Position numbers and translations under genes: made by a program. The notes below the pieces were generated by a model, which saw nothing but the letters and a program-made list of their open reading frames with translations, was not told the origin of the DNA and did not search any database. DNA of 64,000 nucleotides from Caballeronia sp. dw_19 (GTDB lineage: Bacteria; Pseudomonadota; Gammaproteobacteria; Burkholderiales; Burkholderiaceae), in contig NZ_JAAVUQ010000027.1 of assembly GCF_018449515.1 (NCBI RefSeq), forward strand, positions 1 through 64,000, in the 5' to 3' direction. Shown here piece by piece: positions 42,298-50,627 of this stretch. Position 1 is the first letter of the stretch; each line of letters opens with the position of its first letter.

Positions 42298-44160
42298 ATG
42301 ATAGCTAAAGACGGGCATCGATCAAGCCCGGTTTTACTCGCGATCTGCGTTCTCGCGCTCTTGGTCTTCTGGTTCGGTCGATATATCCAGACAAGCAGTT
42401 ACGATCTGGTGCAGCATTTTCTGCTGGTCGATGAACTCATGAAGCATGCGGGAATTCGTCCGGACGCCTTTCAGCGGATCGGCGCGATGGCGTTATACCC
42501 GCCGGCAGCGCACTGGATGGCCGCCGTGATCGGATGGATTGGGGGCTCGGGATTGGTCGGTATCACGATCGTTCTCATTGCTTCCGTTTACCTTTGCTAT
42601 CTACTTATCGCTTATCTCGTTGGCGCCAGCGCGCCGGCAAACGTGCTGCTATTTTCGCTTGCCTTCTTGCTCTTGAGATTCACCCACGCGCAAGTCGGTT
42701 GGGAGATCGTCGCCAACTTTTTCTATCCACAGATTGTCGCCGATGTCGTGTATTTCGGCGTGCTCTTGTGGGTTTCGCGAACTCGCCAAGGTTGGAAGCA
42801 GTCGTTCGCTTTCCTACTAGCCGGCGCGATCACGATGTGGATTCAACCCCTGGTCGCAGTCCATATCCTGGCGGTAGGCTGCGTCTTGATGGCGTTCCAG
42901 TTTTGGGACGAATGGAGAAAAAAAACGGTCCATCGAACGACGAATGCGGTCTACGTCATAGTGCTGGTCGCCGGTTCTATCGCAATTGTCCTGACCAACC
43001 CTGCATTCAAAGTAATGCGGGAGATCTCCGCCAACGACGGGTATCTGGTCTTCGGTTACAGCCATATCATGCTGGTAGCACTTTTGTGCGGCGCTTTCGG
43101 TGTCTTCAACTTGCGCCGTCATCTGATCGGCCGTGCTGAATACGTCGATGCGGTTCTAGGGTCCGCTGTCGTAGCAGCAGTCTGTCTCACGTTCCTCCAG
43201 TTCGCTTTGCTGAAACTGCATGGTGATGGGTCGGCCTACGCAGTCAAAAAACACATGTTCATTGTTGGGACTTTGGGGGTAATGAACGCAGTGCGCGCGA
43301 TCGCGGCTTATTTACCGGTTTGCAAGAAGCAACTGACCCCCGGCCTGGTTGCGCCCCTTCTCGCCGGGTTTGCAACCCTCTTTATCTTGAAGGGATACGA
43401 TACGCCGGTCGCACCGATAGTCCGCGCCATGGCCTATGCGAATCATGCCGTCGATTATGAATTCGCCGGCTTCGTCCCAGGAAACACGGTTTCCTACGAT
43501 AGTTCGCTTCCGCCTATGGGCAACGTAATGATTTCGCTGACGGCGTTTCAGCATACTTTTGATGATCGGGCCATTTCGTGGCAACGTGGGGCTTCTATCA
43601 AGGATGGTTCGCCATACGCAATGATTCGTCGGACGCCAGCTATTAACAAGAAATGCGGCCAACGTTTTGCCGAGACTGAAAATTACCTCATCGTCGATCC
43701 AACGTGCCTGCGCGTTTATCTTCTCAACGAGCGATTGAGTTTCAACACCGGCGGCAACGGTTGGAACTATGCGTCGACAGGTTGGAGTGGGGGGGGGGAG
43801 TCATGGGGGTCCTGGACATTAGCTGATGGTGGCGTACTTGCTCTTTCCCTTGCTGAACCAATCAAAGGGCCTCTCGAGCTTTCTGTTGACGGAATGGTCT
43901 TCGTGACGGCGAAGCACCCGATCCAACGCATTGATGTACTAGTTAATGACGTGAATATAGGAACTTGGACCTATACGCGTGAAGCACCAACTGGTGAACG
44001 GTCCATCGAGATTCCTGAAAGTGTCGCGCACTCAGGAAACCTTCGGATTGTCTTCAAGGGGATAGACGCCGTATCGCCGCAGCAGCTTGGTGAATCGGCT
44101 GATCCCCGAGTTTTAGGGCTCGGGATCAGGTCCGTGACTATAAGCAGTGCAGTGCATTGA
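42298..44160 (+). CDS. GT-C-like polytopic membrane protein with C-terminal beta domain
   Basis: Protein of 620 aa. About 10-11 membrane segments fill the first 370 residues, with SYDLVQHFLLVDELMKH in the first periplasmic loop, where GT-C enzymes carry an acidic site. The C-terminal 250 residues are periplasmic: FNTGGNGWNYASTGWSGGGE then SWGSWTLADGGVLALSLAE resembles beta-sandwich domains at the ends of surface-glycan membrane enzymes. A likely role is transfer of a lipid-linked sugar in the periplasm, such as the last step of a Gtr-type modification. A run of ten G (43789-43798) lies inside the coding part. Confidence 0.75.
   Translation: MIAKDGHRSSPVLLAICVLALLVFWFGRYIQTSSYDLVQHFLLVDELMKHAGIRPDAFQRIGAMALYPPAAHWMAAVIGWIGGSGLVGITIVLIASVYLCYLLIAYLVGASAPANVLLFSLAFLLLRFTHAQVGWEIVANFFYPQIVADVVYFGVLLWVSRTRQGWKQSFAFLLAGAITMWIQPLVAVHILAVGCVLMAFQFWDEWRKKTVHRTTNAVYVIVLVAGSIAIVLTNPAFKVMREISANDGYLVFGYSHIMLVALLCGAFGVFNLRRHLIGRAEYVDAVLGSAVVAAVCLTFLQFALLKLHGDGSAYAVKKHMFIVGTLGVMNAVRAIAAYLPVCKKQLTPGLVAPLLAGFATLFILKGYDTPVAPIVRAMAYANHAVDYEFAGFVPGNTVSYDSSLPPMGNVMISLTAFQHTFDDRAISWQRGASIKDGSPYAMIRRTPAINKKCGQRFAETENYLIVDPTCLRVYLLNERLSFNTGGNGWNYASTGWSGGGESWGSWTLADGGVLALSLAEPIKGPLELSVDGMVFVTAKHPIQRIDVLVNDVNIGTWTYTREAPTGERSIEIPESVAHSGNLRIVFKGIDAVSPQQLGESADPRVLGLGIRSVTISSAVH
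43789..43798 (+). repeat. poly-G (G10) tract within coding sequence
   Basis: Ten consecutive G encode the Ser-Gly-Gly-Gly stretch of the membrane protein's C-terminal domain. Tracts of this length are prone to slipped-strand mispairing; a gain or loss of one base would truncate the protein. Confidence 0.9.
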
Positions 44161-44379
44161 TTCTCATAGCAAGTTGCGCTTACGTATCCGGCGATCGTAA
44201 GCGCGCTCGTGAGAACACTGCACTCGCAGGCCAACAGACGGGTGTCGTTGCCGCCAGCTTTAACAGTATCTTCGCCGACAGGATTGGCACTGAAAAACCG
44301 GCAGCGGCACCGGTTTAGATCGTCGTAAACGTGACCTGCACCGAGTGTCGATGACGGGGCACCGTGAGCTTGCCCCTGA
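44161..44379. other. intergenic stretch with hairpin and decayed frame
   Basis: GCGCTTACG (44176-44184) and CGTAAGCGC (44196-44204) form a 9-bp hairpin just after the membrane gene, possibly its terminator although no T-run follows. A frame ending at 44318 reads GQQTGVVAASFNSIFADRIG then TEKPAAAPV-stop, which looks like an orphan protein tail of unknown family. Confidence 0.4.
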
Positions 44380-44530
44380 ATTCTGTATCCCTTAGCAGCT
44401 CATGCTGCGTACTTTTCCTCACGGCATGCGCCAATCGCTTTCGAAGTGCATCGGGCTCGTGTAGCCTAGTGTCGAACGAGGCGACCATGGTTATAAAAGT
44501 CTAACCAATCAATCGCTTGTCCATTTCCTC
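44380..44530 (-). mobile_element. IS3-family transposase remnant (OrfB C terminus)
   Basis: On the minus strand AIDWLDFYNHGR is followed, one frame over, by STLGYTSPMHFESDWRMP. Together they match the end of IS3-family OrfB integrases (usual form WL-x-FYNH-RR-x-HS-x-LGY-x-SP-x-x-F). At least one frameshift lies between the halves, and no upstream DDE domain or clear inverted repeats remain, so it is a dead fragment. Confidence 0.7.
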
Positions 44531-44685
44531 TCGGCGCGTTTCAAGCGACATGCCGTGTAGCCGGACAACCTTTTATTGGAGGAGCGGCGCCGCAATTTGA
44601 ACGGTAGGTGGGGATCGGCTTTTTCAGGTGAACGTTTTGCGATCTACCGTAAGATGTTAAAAAGGCCAAAGGAAGCATAGAAGAC

Positions 44686-46335
44686 ATGAAACAGAAATTT
44701 ACGGCGGTCGTTCCGTTCGTAGTTTATTTAGCGCTTTCAATTGTTCTCTATGGCCGCGATTATTTTTCCGGACAATTCTTCCAGCCCAATGTTGATTCGT
44801 ATATTTATATCTGGTGTCTAAACTGGTGGCCGTTCGCAGTCACCCATGGGTTCAATCCGTCCATCTCGACCTTCATCTGGAGTCCGACTGGGTACCCGAT
44901 GTGGTGGGCCAATTCGATCCCGTCGCTAGCAGTGATTCTTGCACCGATCACTTTGACTTGGGGCGCCACTAGAAGCTGGAATTTCATCGCGCTTGTCACG
45001 CCAGGGCTTAATGCTTACGCGTGCTTCTTGCTGATCCGGTATATCACTAAAAAATCCGTGCAGGCATTTGTGGGCGCCATTTTCTTTGGGTTTGCGTCCT
45101 ACGTTACCTCTGCGGAACTCGGCCATCTCAGTCTTAGTCTTGTTCCGTTTGTACCACTATCGGTGCTGCTGATTCTGAAGCGCGCTTCGAGGGATCTTGG
45201 GCGTTGGCCGTACGTCGCCATGATGTCGGTGTTGGCTATTTTCCAGTTCGGCTTGTCCACCGAAGTGCTTGCCAGTTCCGTATTCTTTGGCTTGATCGCG
45301 TTTCTTCTCTTTATCCGCAGGTATCGAGAGTCGTACGACATGAGCGGAGTTGCGAAAGACACGCTTATCGCTGTTGCCGTTTCAATGCTCGTGCTGTCCC
45401 CCGCACTCTACTATATGGTTGTGGGCTCTAAGGAGTTGCCGACCGTTATCAACAGCCCCCAGGTATTTTCGGCAGACCTGGTTAATGTGTTGATTCCCAA
45501 TCCGACAATATGGATTGGCGGCGAGGCCTTCAAATGGATCGGTTCGAAGTTCACAGGAAACTACTCGGAACAGGGCGCATACATAGGGATGGGTTTGTGC
45601 GTAATCCTGGTTTTTGCGATTCTGAAAAATTTTCGTCAGCGGTGGTCCCAGCCGCTCCTCGTGATGCTGGCCCTGACGTCGATCTTTAGTTTGGGGCCGG
45701 TACTTTGGATAGCAGGTCACAACACCGGGATCCCACTACCTTGGACGATCTTCACGAAAGCACCTATCATCAGGCACGCTTTGCCGACTCGGTTCACGGT
45801 GTATTCGTCGCTAATAATCGCGATCTACGTAGGTATGTGGCTATCGAGTGCCGCCGGCAGGAAGGAGGCCAATATCCGATATTTAGCCGTCGCGGTCTCG
45901 TTTCTGCTTTTGCTTCCTAATCCGGATTGGTTCAAATTTGGGGATGTAGCGACGCCAAAGGTTTTCTCGGATACGGAAGCGCAACGCGCCTTTGGAAAAA
46001 ACGCGAATATCGTCGTGCTCCCCTACGGTCACCTTGGCAATTCGTTGCTATGGCAATTTGAATCGGGTATGGCATTCAGAATGGCAGGCGGCTATGTCGG
46101 CTTTGCACCGCAGTCTCAGTTGACATACGACGCAGTAACGTATTTCTACGACGCGGAAGCGCCGTCACAGGACGCTTTCAACAAGGCAGTGTCGGTGTTT
46201 TGCCGAGCTAATGAGGTGAATGCGATCGCTGTCGCCCCCGGAACTTCGACGAGATTGGCGACGGCGGTATTAAATTTGCCGTGGAAGAGAGAGGTTTATG
46301 GCGACACCATCGTTGTGAGAGTCCCCGCTGATTGA
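44686..46335 (+). CDS. polytopic membrane protein, GT-C-like
   Basis: Protein of 549 aa with about 11 membrane segments. The N-terminal loop QPNVDSYIYIWCLNWWPFAV then THGFNPSISTFIWSPTGYPM is the hallmark of a family of GT-C/YfhO-like membrane proteins; the Asp in this loop would be the catalytic candidate. The C-terminal 120 residues are soluble and periplasmic (NIVVLPYGHLGNSLLWQFES). A likely role is periplasmic transfer of a polyprenyl-linked sugar; acceptor and donor unknown. It converges with the GtrB-like gene 78 bp away. Another membrane protein of broadly similar layout lies at 62567. Confidence 0.75.
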   Translation: MKQKFTAVVPFVVYLALSIVLYGRDYFSGQFFQPNVDSYIYIWCLNWWPFAVTHGFNPSISTFIWSPTGYPMWWANSIPSLAVILAPITLTWGATRSWNFIALVTPGLNAYACFLLIRYITKKSVQAFVGAIFFGFASYVTSAELGHLSLSLVPFVPLSVLLILKRASRDLGRWPYVAMMSVLAIFQFGLSTEVLASSVFFGLIAFLLFIRRYRESYDMSGVAKDTLIAVAVSMLVLSPALYYMVVGSKELPTVINSPQVFSADLVNVLIPNPTIWIGGEAFKWIGSKFTGNYSEQGAYIGMGLCVILVFAILKNFRQRWSQPLLVMLALTSIFSLGPVLWIAGHNTGIPLPWTIFTKAPIIRHALPTRFTVYSSLIIAIYVGMWLSSAAGRKEANIRYLAVAVSFLLLLPNPDWFKFGDVATPKVFSDTEAQRAFGKNANIVVLPYGHLGNSLLWQFESGMAFRMAGGYVGFAPQSQLTYDAVTYFYDAEAPSQDAFNKAVSVFCRANEVNAIAVAPGTSTRLATAVLNLPWKREVYGDTIVVRVPAD

Positions 46336-46413
46336 GCGCTCGATCAACTACCGTAGGGTACCGTACGTGTGTTAGAGCACTCCGGAGGAACAACCTGTAC
46401 GCTCTGTTAACAA

Positions 46414-47406
46414 TTAAGCAGCGGGCGAGACCGAGTCGGTGTCAGTAATAGCAGAATGAATAACGGGCGCAGCCCCACCCCCCACAATCCTCTCCCGTTC
46501 CACCACCAAAGGCCTCTTCTGCGCATACGTCAAAATTGCGCCTACGTACTCTCCGAGCAGCCCGATGAAAAACAACTGAACCGATGAAAAGAAAAAGAGC
46601 CCAATCAACAGCGGGGCGCTACCCATCACAAAGCTGTTCCAGTACAGCAGCTTCAAAATCATGTAGACCACGGAAACGCACAAACTCACGCCCGACAGGA
46701 AAAACCCTGCGATGGTCGCCAGCCGCAGTGGTACTTTCGAATGCGATGTAATGCCCAGCATCGCAATGTCGTACAGCGTATAGAAGTTATTCTTCGATAT
46801 CCCACGTTTACGTCGCGGCTGCACGTAAGGGATTTGAATCGCATCAAACCCGATCTCGCAGATCAAGCCACGGAAGTAGGGATACGGATCGTCGATCTGC
46901 CGGATGATCTCGATCACCTTGCGGTCATACAGTCCGAAGCCCGTGAAATTCTGAATCAGCTTGACGTTAGCAATTCGCGTGACCGTCCGGTAATACGCCC
47001 GGCGAATGGCAAAGAACAATGCGGATTCCTTGGCTTCAGGTTTCACGCCCACAACAATCGGAGCACCTTCCAGCCAGTTGCGGACAAAGTCGCGCATCAA
47101 CTCGGGCGGGTCCTGAAGATCGGCCACCAGCAAGATCACGGCGTCACCTTTGGCTTGCAACAATCCATACACCGGCGATTTGATATGCCCAAAGTTGCGG
47201 GCATTCACGATCACGCTGACATTCGGATCGGTAGCCGCAATACCGCGAAGAATGCTGACGGTTTTATCGTAAGAAGCATTGTCGATGAATAAGTGGTCGT
47301 ACGTGACCTCCGGAATGGTCGCGAAAATCCGCTTCGTCTCGGTGTACACCGCCTCGACATTTTCTTCTTCATTGAAACAGGGAGTAACGACCGTTATGTG
47401 CTTCAT
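46414..47406 (-). CDS. GtrB-like polyprenyl-phosphate glycosyltransferase (GT2)
   Basis: Family 2 glycosyltransferase of 330 aa. VVTPCFNEEENVEAVYTETK, HLFIDNASYDKTVSILRGIA and ILLVADLQDPPELMRDFVRN give the GT-A fold and the metal-binding Asp-x-x-Asp region. Two C-terminal membrane segments (TIAGFFLSGVSLCVSVVYMI and LLIGLFFFSSVQLFFIGLLG) anchor it. GtrB/ArnC/DPM-type enzymes move a sugar from a nucleotide donor to undecaprenyl phosphate on the cytoplasmic side. Its start overlaps the gtrA stop by 4 bp. It is the last gene of an eight-gene minus-strand operon that starts with rfbF. Confidence 0.9.
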   Translation of the reverse strand: MKHITVVTPCFNEEENVEAVYTETKRIFATIPEVTYDHLFIDNASYDKTVSILRGIAATDPNVSVIVNARNFGHIKSPVYGLLQAKGDAVILLVADLQDPPELMRDFVRNWLEGAPIVVGVKPEAKESALFFAIRRAYYRTVTRIANVKLIQNFTGFGLYDRKVIEIIRQIDDPYPYFRGLICEIGFDAIQIPYVQPRRKRGISKNNFYTLYDIAMLGITSHSKVPLRLATIAGFFLSGVSLCVSVVYMILKLLYWNSFVMGSAPLLIGLFFFSSVQLFFIGLLGEYVGAILTYAQKRPLVVERERIVGGGAAPVIHSAITDTDSVSPAA

Positions 47407-47864
47407 GGCAGATTGAAAACAAACCGACGATTAAGGATGAAAGCGAGGCCGGCAAGAGGAATCAGCATGATGCCGTTCGCCACGTACACGTTTAGGCCAA
47501 AGCTCAACAACAGCTTCACACCACTAAGGTTGATCAGGTAGATCAGGCAATACACACCAACGAACCGCCAGAAGCGCGAACGGGGCGCGCCACCAAACAC
47601 AAGGCGCCCGACGCTCTGGAAATTGAACAGCACGCCACCGATGGTCGCCAGCGCAATGGCGAGCGGATACCCCATTCCGAACCACGTGAAGACGGCGAAC
47701 AGCGCATAACCAAAGACGGTGTTGATCCCGCCGACCACCAGGAAGCGCAGCAACTGATACCACGTGTTCACGCGTGGCGCGGGAGCCGCGGCAAGCGCGA
47801 TAGGATCGTCTGCGATCGGCTGTCCGTTGACCGCCTCTTCAGTCCTGGAGTTGGACACTGGCAT
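47403..47864 (-). CDS. GtrA-family membrane protein
   Basis: Small membrane protein of 153 aa with four membrane segments. LLRFLVVGGINTVFGYALFA is the GtrA family motif; LATIGGVLFNFQSVGRLVFG and GIMLIPLAGLAFILNRRFVF follow. GtrA proteins are thought to flip polyprenyl-linked monosaccharides across the inner membrane. A hydrophilic N-terminal 30 residues precede the first segment. The gene overlaps the transketolase C-terminal subunit by 26 bp and gtrB by 4 bp, so the flippase module is translationally tied to the sugar-synthesis genes. Confidence 0.9.
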   Translation of the reverse strand: MPVSNSRTEEAVNGQPIADDPIALAAAPAPRVNTWYQLLRFLVVGGINTVFGYALFAVFTWFGMGYPLAIALATIGGVLFNFQSVGRLVFGGAPRSRFWRFVGVYCLIYLINLSGVKLLLSFGLNVYVANGIMLIPLAGLAFILNRRFVFNLP

Positions 47865-48768
47865 TCAATGCCTCCCTGATCTGGCGTTCCACGGCCTCGG
47901 ACGACAAGCCGTGACTTTCCATCAGGAAAGAATAATTGCCGCAGAGCGAGCTGAACTGATCCTGGATCCCGACGCGCACGAAGGTGCCGAGGTACTGACC
48001 CATCAGTGTCTCCGCCACCACGCCGCCCAGGCCGCCATAAATGGAATGCTCCTCGAACGTAACGATCGCTTCGCGTCCTTTCGCCAGTGCACGCAGCGAA
48101 TTTTCAGGAAACGGCTTGAGGCAGGGCGCTGAAACAACGTCGGCATTGCCTAACGCATCGGCAGCTTTTTGCGCCATCTTCAAGCCCGAACCCGTGCCGA
48201 TGAAGAGATACGGCGCACCGGTGTTCGTCACCGGAATCAGGTCGCCGTGACTCCAGCCTTCAATAGGACCACGATGCACATCGCCCAGATCGGCCTTGCC
48301 CATGCGCATGTATGCCGGTCCCGGATTCCGCACGATATGCTCGGCGCACGCCGTCAGTTCGAAGCGGTCGCCGGGGGAGTAGATGGAGATTTGCGGCACG
48401 CCACGCAGCGCCGCGATGTCTTCGGTACTTTGGTGGCTCGTGCCCAGTTGGGCATACACCACGCCGGCGCCGTCACCAATCAAGGTGACCGGCAGGTTTT
48501 CATAACACACATCGATCTTGATCTGCTCGAGCACACGAATTGGCACGAAGGCCGCGAGTCCGTACACGACCGGCCTGAAGCCGGCCTTCGCTAGCCCGGC
48601 CGCAACGCCCACCATGTTCTGCTCGGCAATGCCGCAATTGATGTACTGGTCCGGGCAGGATTTCCGGAACGCATCGAAGAGGGCGTAGCCGTGATCTCCC
48701 GTCAGCAACAGCACCTTCGGGTCATTCTTCGCGGCGGCAACCAGCGCGTTTGAAAATGCGTCTCTCAT
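47839..48768 (-). CDS. transketolase, C-terminal subunit
   Basis: Protein of 309 aa, the Pyr plus C-terminal half of a split transketolase. YINCGIAEQNMVGVAAGLAK holds the catalytic Glu that activates thiamine diphosphate. GAGVVYAQLGTSHQSTEDIA is the substrate-side loop and YGGLGGVVAETLMG the C-terminal block. Split transketolases that lie outside central metabolism often act on special sugars. It starts within the stop of the N-terminal subunit gene (4-bp overlap), so the two are made as a pair. Its setting among CDP-dideoxysugar genes suggests transfer of a two-carbon ketol unit to a keto-sugar. Confidence 0.9.
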   Translation of the reverse strand: MRDAFSNALVAAAKNDPKVLLLTGDHGYALFDAFRKSCPDQYINCGIAEQNMVGVAAGLAKAGFRPVVYGLAAFVPIRVLEQIKIDVCYENLPVTLIGDGAGVVYAQLGTSHQSTEDIAALRGVPQISIYSPGDRFELTACAEHIVRNPGPAYMRMGKADLGDVHRGPIEGWSHGDLIPVTNTGAPYLFIGTGSGLKMAQKAADALGNADVVSAPCLKPFPENSLRALAKGREAIVTFEEHSIYGGLGGVVAETLMGQYLGTFVRVGIQDQFSSLCGNYSFLMESHGLSSEAVERQIREALNASVQLQD

Positions 48769-49571
48769 GCGCGCTCTCCCAGTTCCGTAATAGCGGCTTC
48801 GTAGGTCTGCGGATTAAGCCGCGTGTAGTGCCAGATGTTGTCGTGTTCCATGAACGACACGCCCTTGCCCTTGACCGTCTTGGCGATCAGTGCCTTCGGC
48901 TTGCCATTCTTGCTGGCCTTGAAATCCCGATACGCGCGATCGATGGCCGCTTCATCATGACCATCGATACTCACGGCCTCGAAATCGAACGCCCTGAACT
49001 TGGCTTCGATGTCGCCGAGGCTGATCACTTCATCGGTTGTGCCCATCGCCTGGAAGCCGTTCACGTCCACGATGACCACCAGGTTATCGAGCTTGAATTG
49101 CGCAGCGAACAGCGAGGCTTCCCAGATCGTGCCTTCGTTCAGTTCGCCGTCGCCCACCAGCGCGTAGCACATTTGCTCCGTCTTGTTCATCTTGGCGCCG
49201 AGCGCAAGACCAACACCGACCGACAGGCCATGACCAAGCGAGCCGGCGGTGACTTCCACGCCGGGCACGTGCGCATCGGCCAAGCCTTTCAGGCGCGTGC
49301 CGTTGCCGAAGTAGTTACTCATCTCTTCGTCGCTCAGCCAGCCGATCTCGTGCAGGCAGGCATATTGCGCCATGACGCCATGGCCCTTGCTCAGCACCAT
49401 GTAGTCACGGTGCGCCGCATGCGGGTCCTTGGCGTCGAAGTTGAGGTGATTGCGATAAAGCACTGCCAGCAGTTCCACGATCGAAAATGCACAGCCGATG
49501 TGAACTGTCGACCCGGCGAACGCCATGTCGAGAATGGTCTTGCGAACGCGGACTGCGTCGAATTTTTTCAT
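48765..49571 (-). CDS. transketolase, N-terminal (TPP-binding) subunit
   Basis: Protein of 268 aa. The TPP/Mg motif is ALVGDGELNEGTIWEASLFA followed by NLVVIVDVNGFQ (GDG-x-N form). STVHIGCAFSIVELLAVLYR and MVLSKGHGVMAQYACLHEIG with VTAGSLGHGLSVGVGLALGA are standard transketolase N-terminal blocks carrying the substrate and cofactor histidines. The usual GG in the HIGGS block reads HIGCA. It overlaps the upstream SDR gene by 4 bp and the C-terminal subunit by 4 bp. The dedicated position argues against a role in the pentose phosphate pathway. Confidence 0.92.
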   Translation of the reverse strand: MKKFDAVRVRKTILDMAFAGSTVHIGCAFSIVELLAVLYRNHLNFDAKDPHAAHRDYMVLSKGHGVMAQYACLHEIGWLSDEEMSNYFGNGTRLKGLADAHVPGVEVTAGSLGHGLSVGVGLALGAKMNKTEQMCYALVGDGELNEGTIWEASLFAAQFKLDNLVVIVDVNGFQAMGTTDEVISLGDIEAKFRAFDFEAVSIDGHDEAAIDRAYRDFKASKNGKPKALIAKTVKGKGVSFMEHDNIWHYTRLNPQTYEAAITELGERA

Positions 49572-50617
49572 GCCGTGACCGCTGAGCGGTTCCAGTTGAT
49601 CGTCTTGGACAGAGCCAGTTCCAAAGGAGTGAATTCGTCGACATCAAGCGCAAGTCGCGCCTTCGACGTATCCGGTATGTAACGCAGGGCAGGGCCACTT
49701 CCGGGCGGCACTGCCGGCGCCGCGGGTAGCGTCGAGCCGCATTGGTCTTCCACCATCCGCGCGAGATCGATGATCGAAATTTCGCGTTCGGAGCCTACGT
49801 TATACGCCGCACCGCTTTCGCCGCGAACCAGCATGCGCAGAAGCCAGATGCACGCGTCCGCCATGTACAGGTAGCTGCGAAGGGGCCGCCCGTCGCCGTT
49901 GATGCCAATTCGTTTTCCCGCCAGCGCATCGCGGATGAAATTGCCGGCTGCGAACGGCCCGTCCAGCGGAATGGCCGGTCCAAGCAATGCATAGATCCGC
50001 GCGATGCCCACATGCATGCCGCTATGCTGCTGCGCATAGGCAGATGCCAGCCATTCGGCGGCACGCTTGCTCTCGCCATAGGCGCTTGCCATCTTCAACG
50101 GGTCGGGTGCGCCCGAGAACGTCTCAGGCGTTCGCGCAAGCGCGGCCGGCTGTACGCCATAGATCGCACCACTCGATGTCAGCAGGAACTTCGACGCGCC
50201 ATTCGCCTGCGCAAAATCCAGCACACGACGCGTGCCGGTCACGCCGGTATCGAACACGCGCAACGCATCGCCTGCACGGGCAAGGTCGGCAACGTCGGTT
50301 GCAGCATGAATACAGGCGTCGATAGGCTGACGCGCTGCTTCGAAATTGGCGACATCGCCTTGAATGAGCTTCATGCCGGGCGCCGCGAACAGATGCGGCG
50401 CGTAATCGATAGCTTTTTGCGGATCACGGCTCAGCGCAAGCGTTTCGATCTTGCTGCCAGTCACGCGATTAGCATGCTGCACGACTTCGAGCAGCCACGA
50501 GCCAACAAAGCCTGTACCGCCGGAGACGAACAGCCGCGCCCCGTGAAGGGCGGACCAGACATCGGCAGTACGCTCGACGACAAAATCCAGGTCGTCCTGA
50601 GGCAGCGGCTTGCGCAT
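49568..50617 (-). CDS. NAD(P)-dependent SDR, nucleotide-sugar epimerase/reductase
   Basis: Extended short-chain dehydrogenase of 349 aa. ARLFVSGGTGFVGSWLLEVV is the cofactor site, FLLTSSGAIYGVQ the catalytic Ser, SAYGESKRAAEWLASAYAQQ the Tyr-x3-Lys pair, and GRPLRSYLYMADACIWLLRM the substrate block. It starts 10 bp after rfbH (RBS GCGGGA) and ends in a 4-bp overlap with the transketolase gene. In place it corresponds to CDP-abequose or CDP-paratose synthase in other clusters, or to the reductase that finishes a branched sugar (YerF-like). Which carbonyl it reduces is not visible. Confidence 0.88.
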   Translation of the reverse strand: MRKPLPQDDLDFVVERTADVWSALHGARLFVSGGTGFVGSWLLEVVQHANRVTGSKIETLALSRDPQKAIDYAPHLFAAPGMKLIQGDVANFEAARQPIDACIHAATDVADLARAGDALRVFDTGVTGTRRVLDFAQANGASKFLLTSSGAIYGVQPAALARTPETFSGAPDPLKMASAYGESKRAAEWLASAYAQQHSGMHVGIARIYALLGPAIPLDGPFAAGNFIRDALAGKRIGINGDGRPLRSYLYMADACIWLLRMLVRGESGAAYNVGSEREISIIDLARMVEDQCGSTLPAAPAVPPGSGPALRYIPDTSKARLALDVDEFTPLELALSKTINWNRSAVTA

Positions 50618-50627
50618 AAATCCCGCT

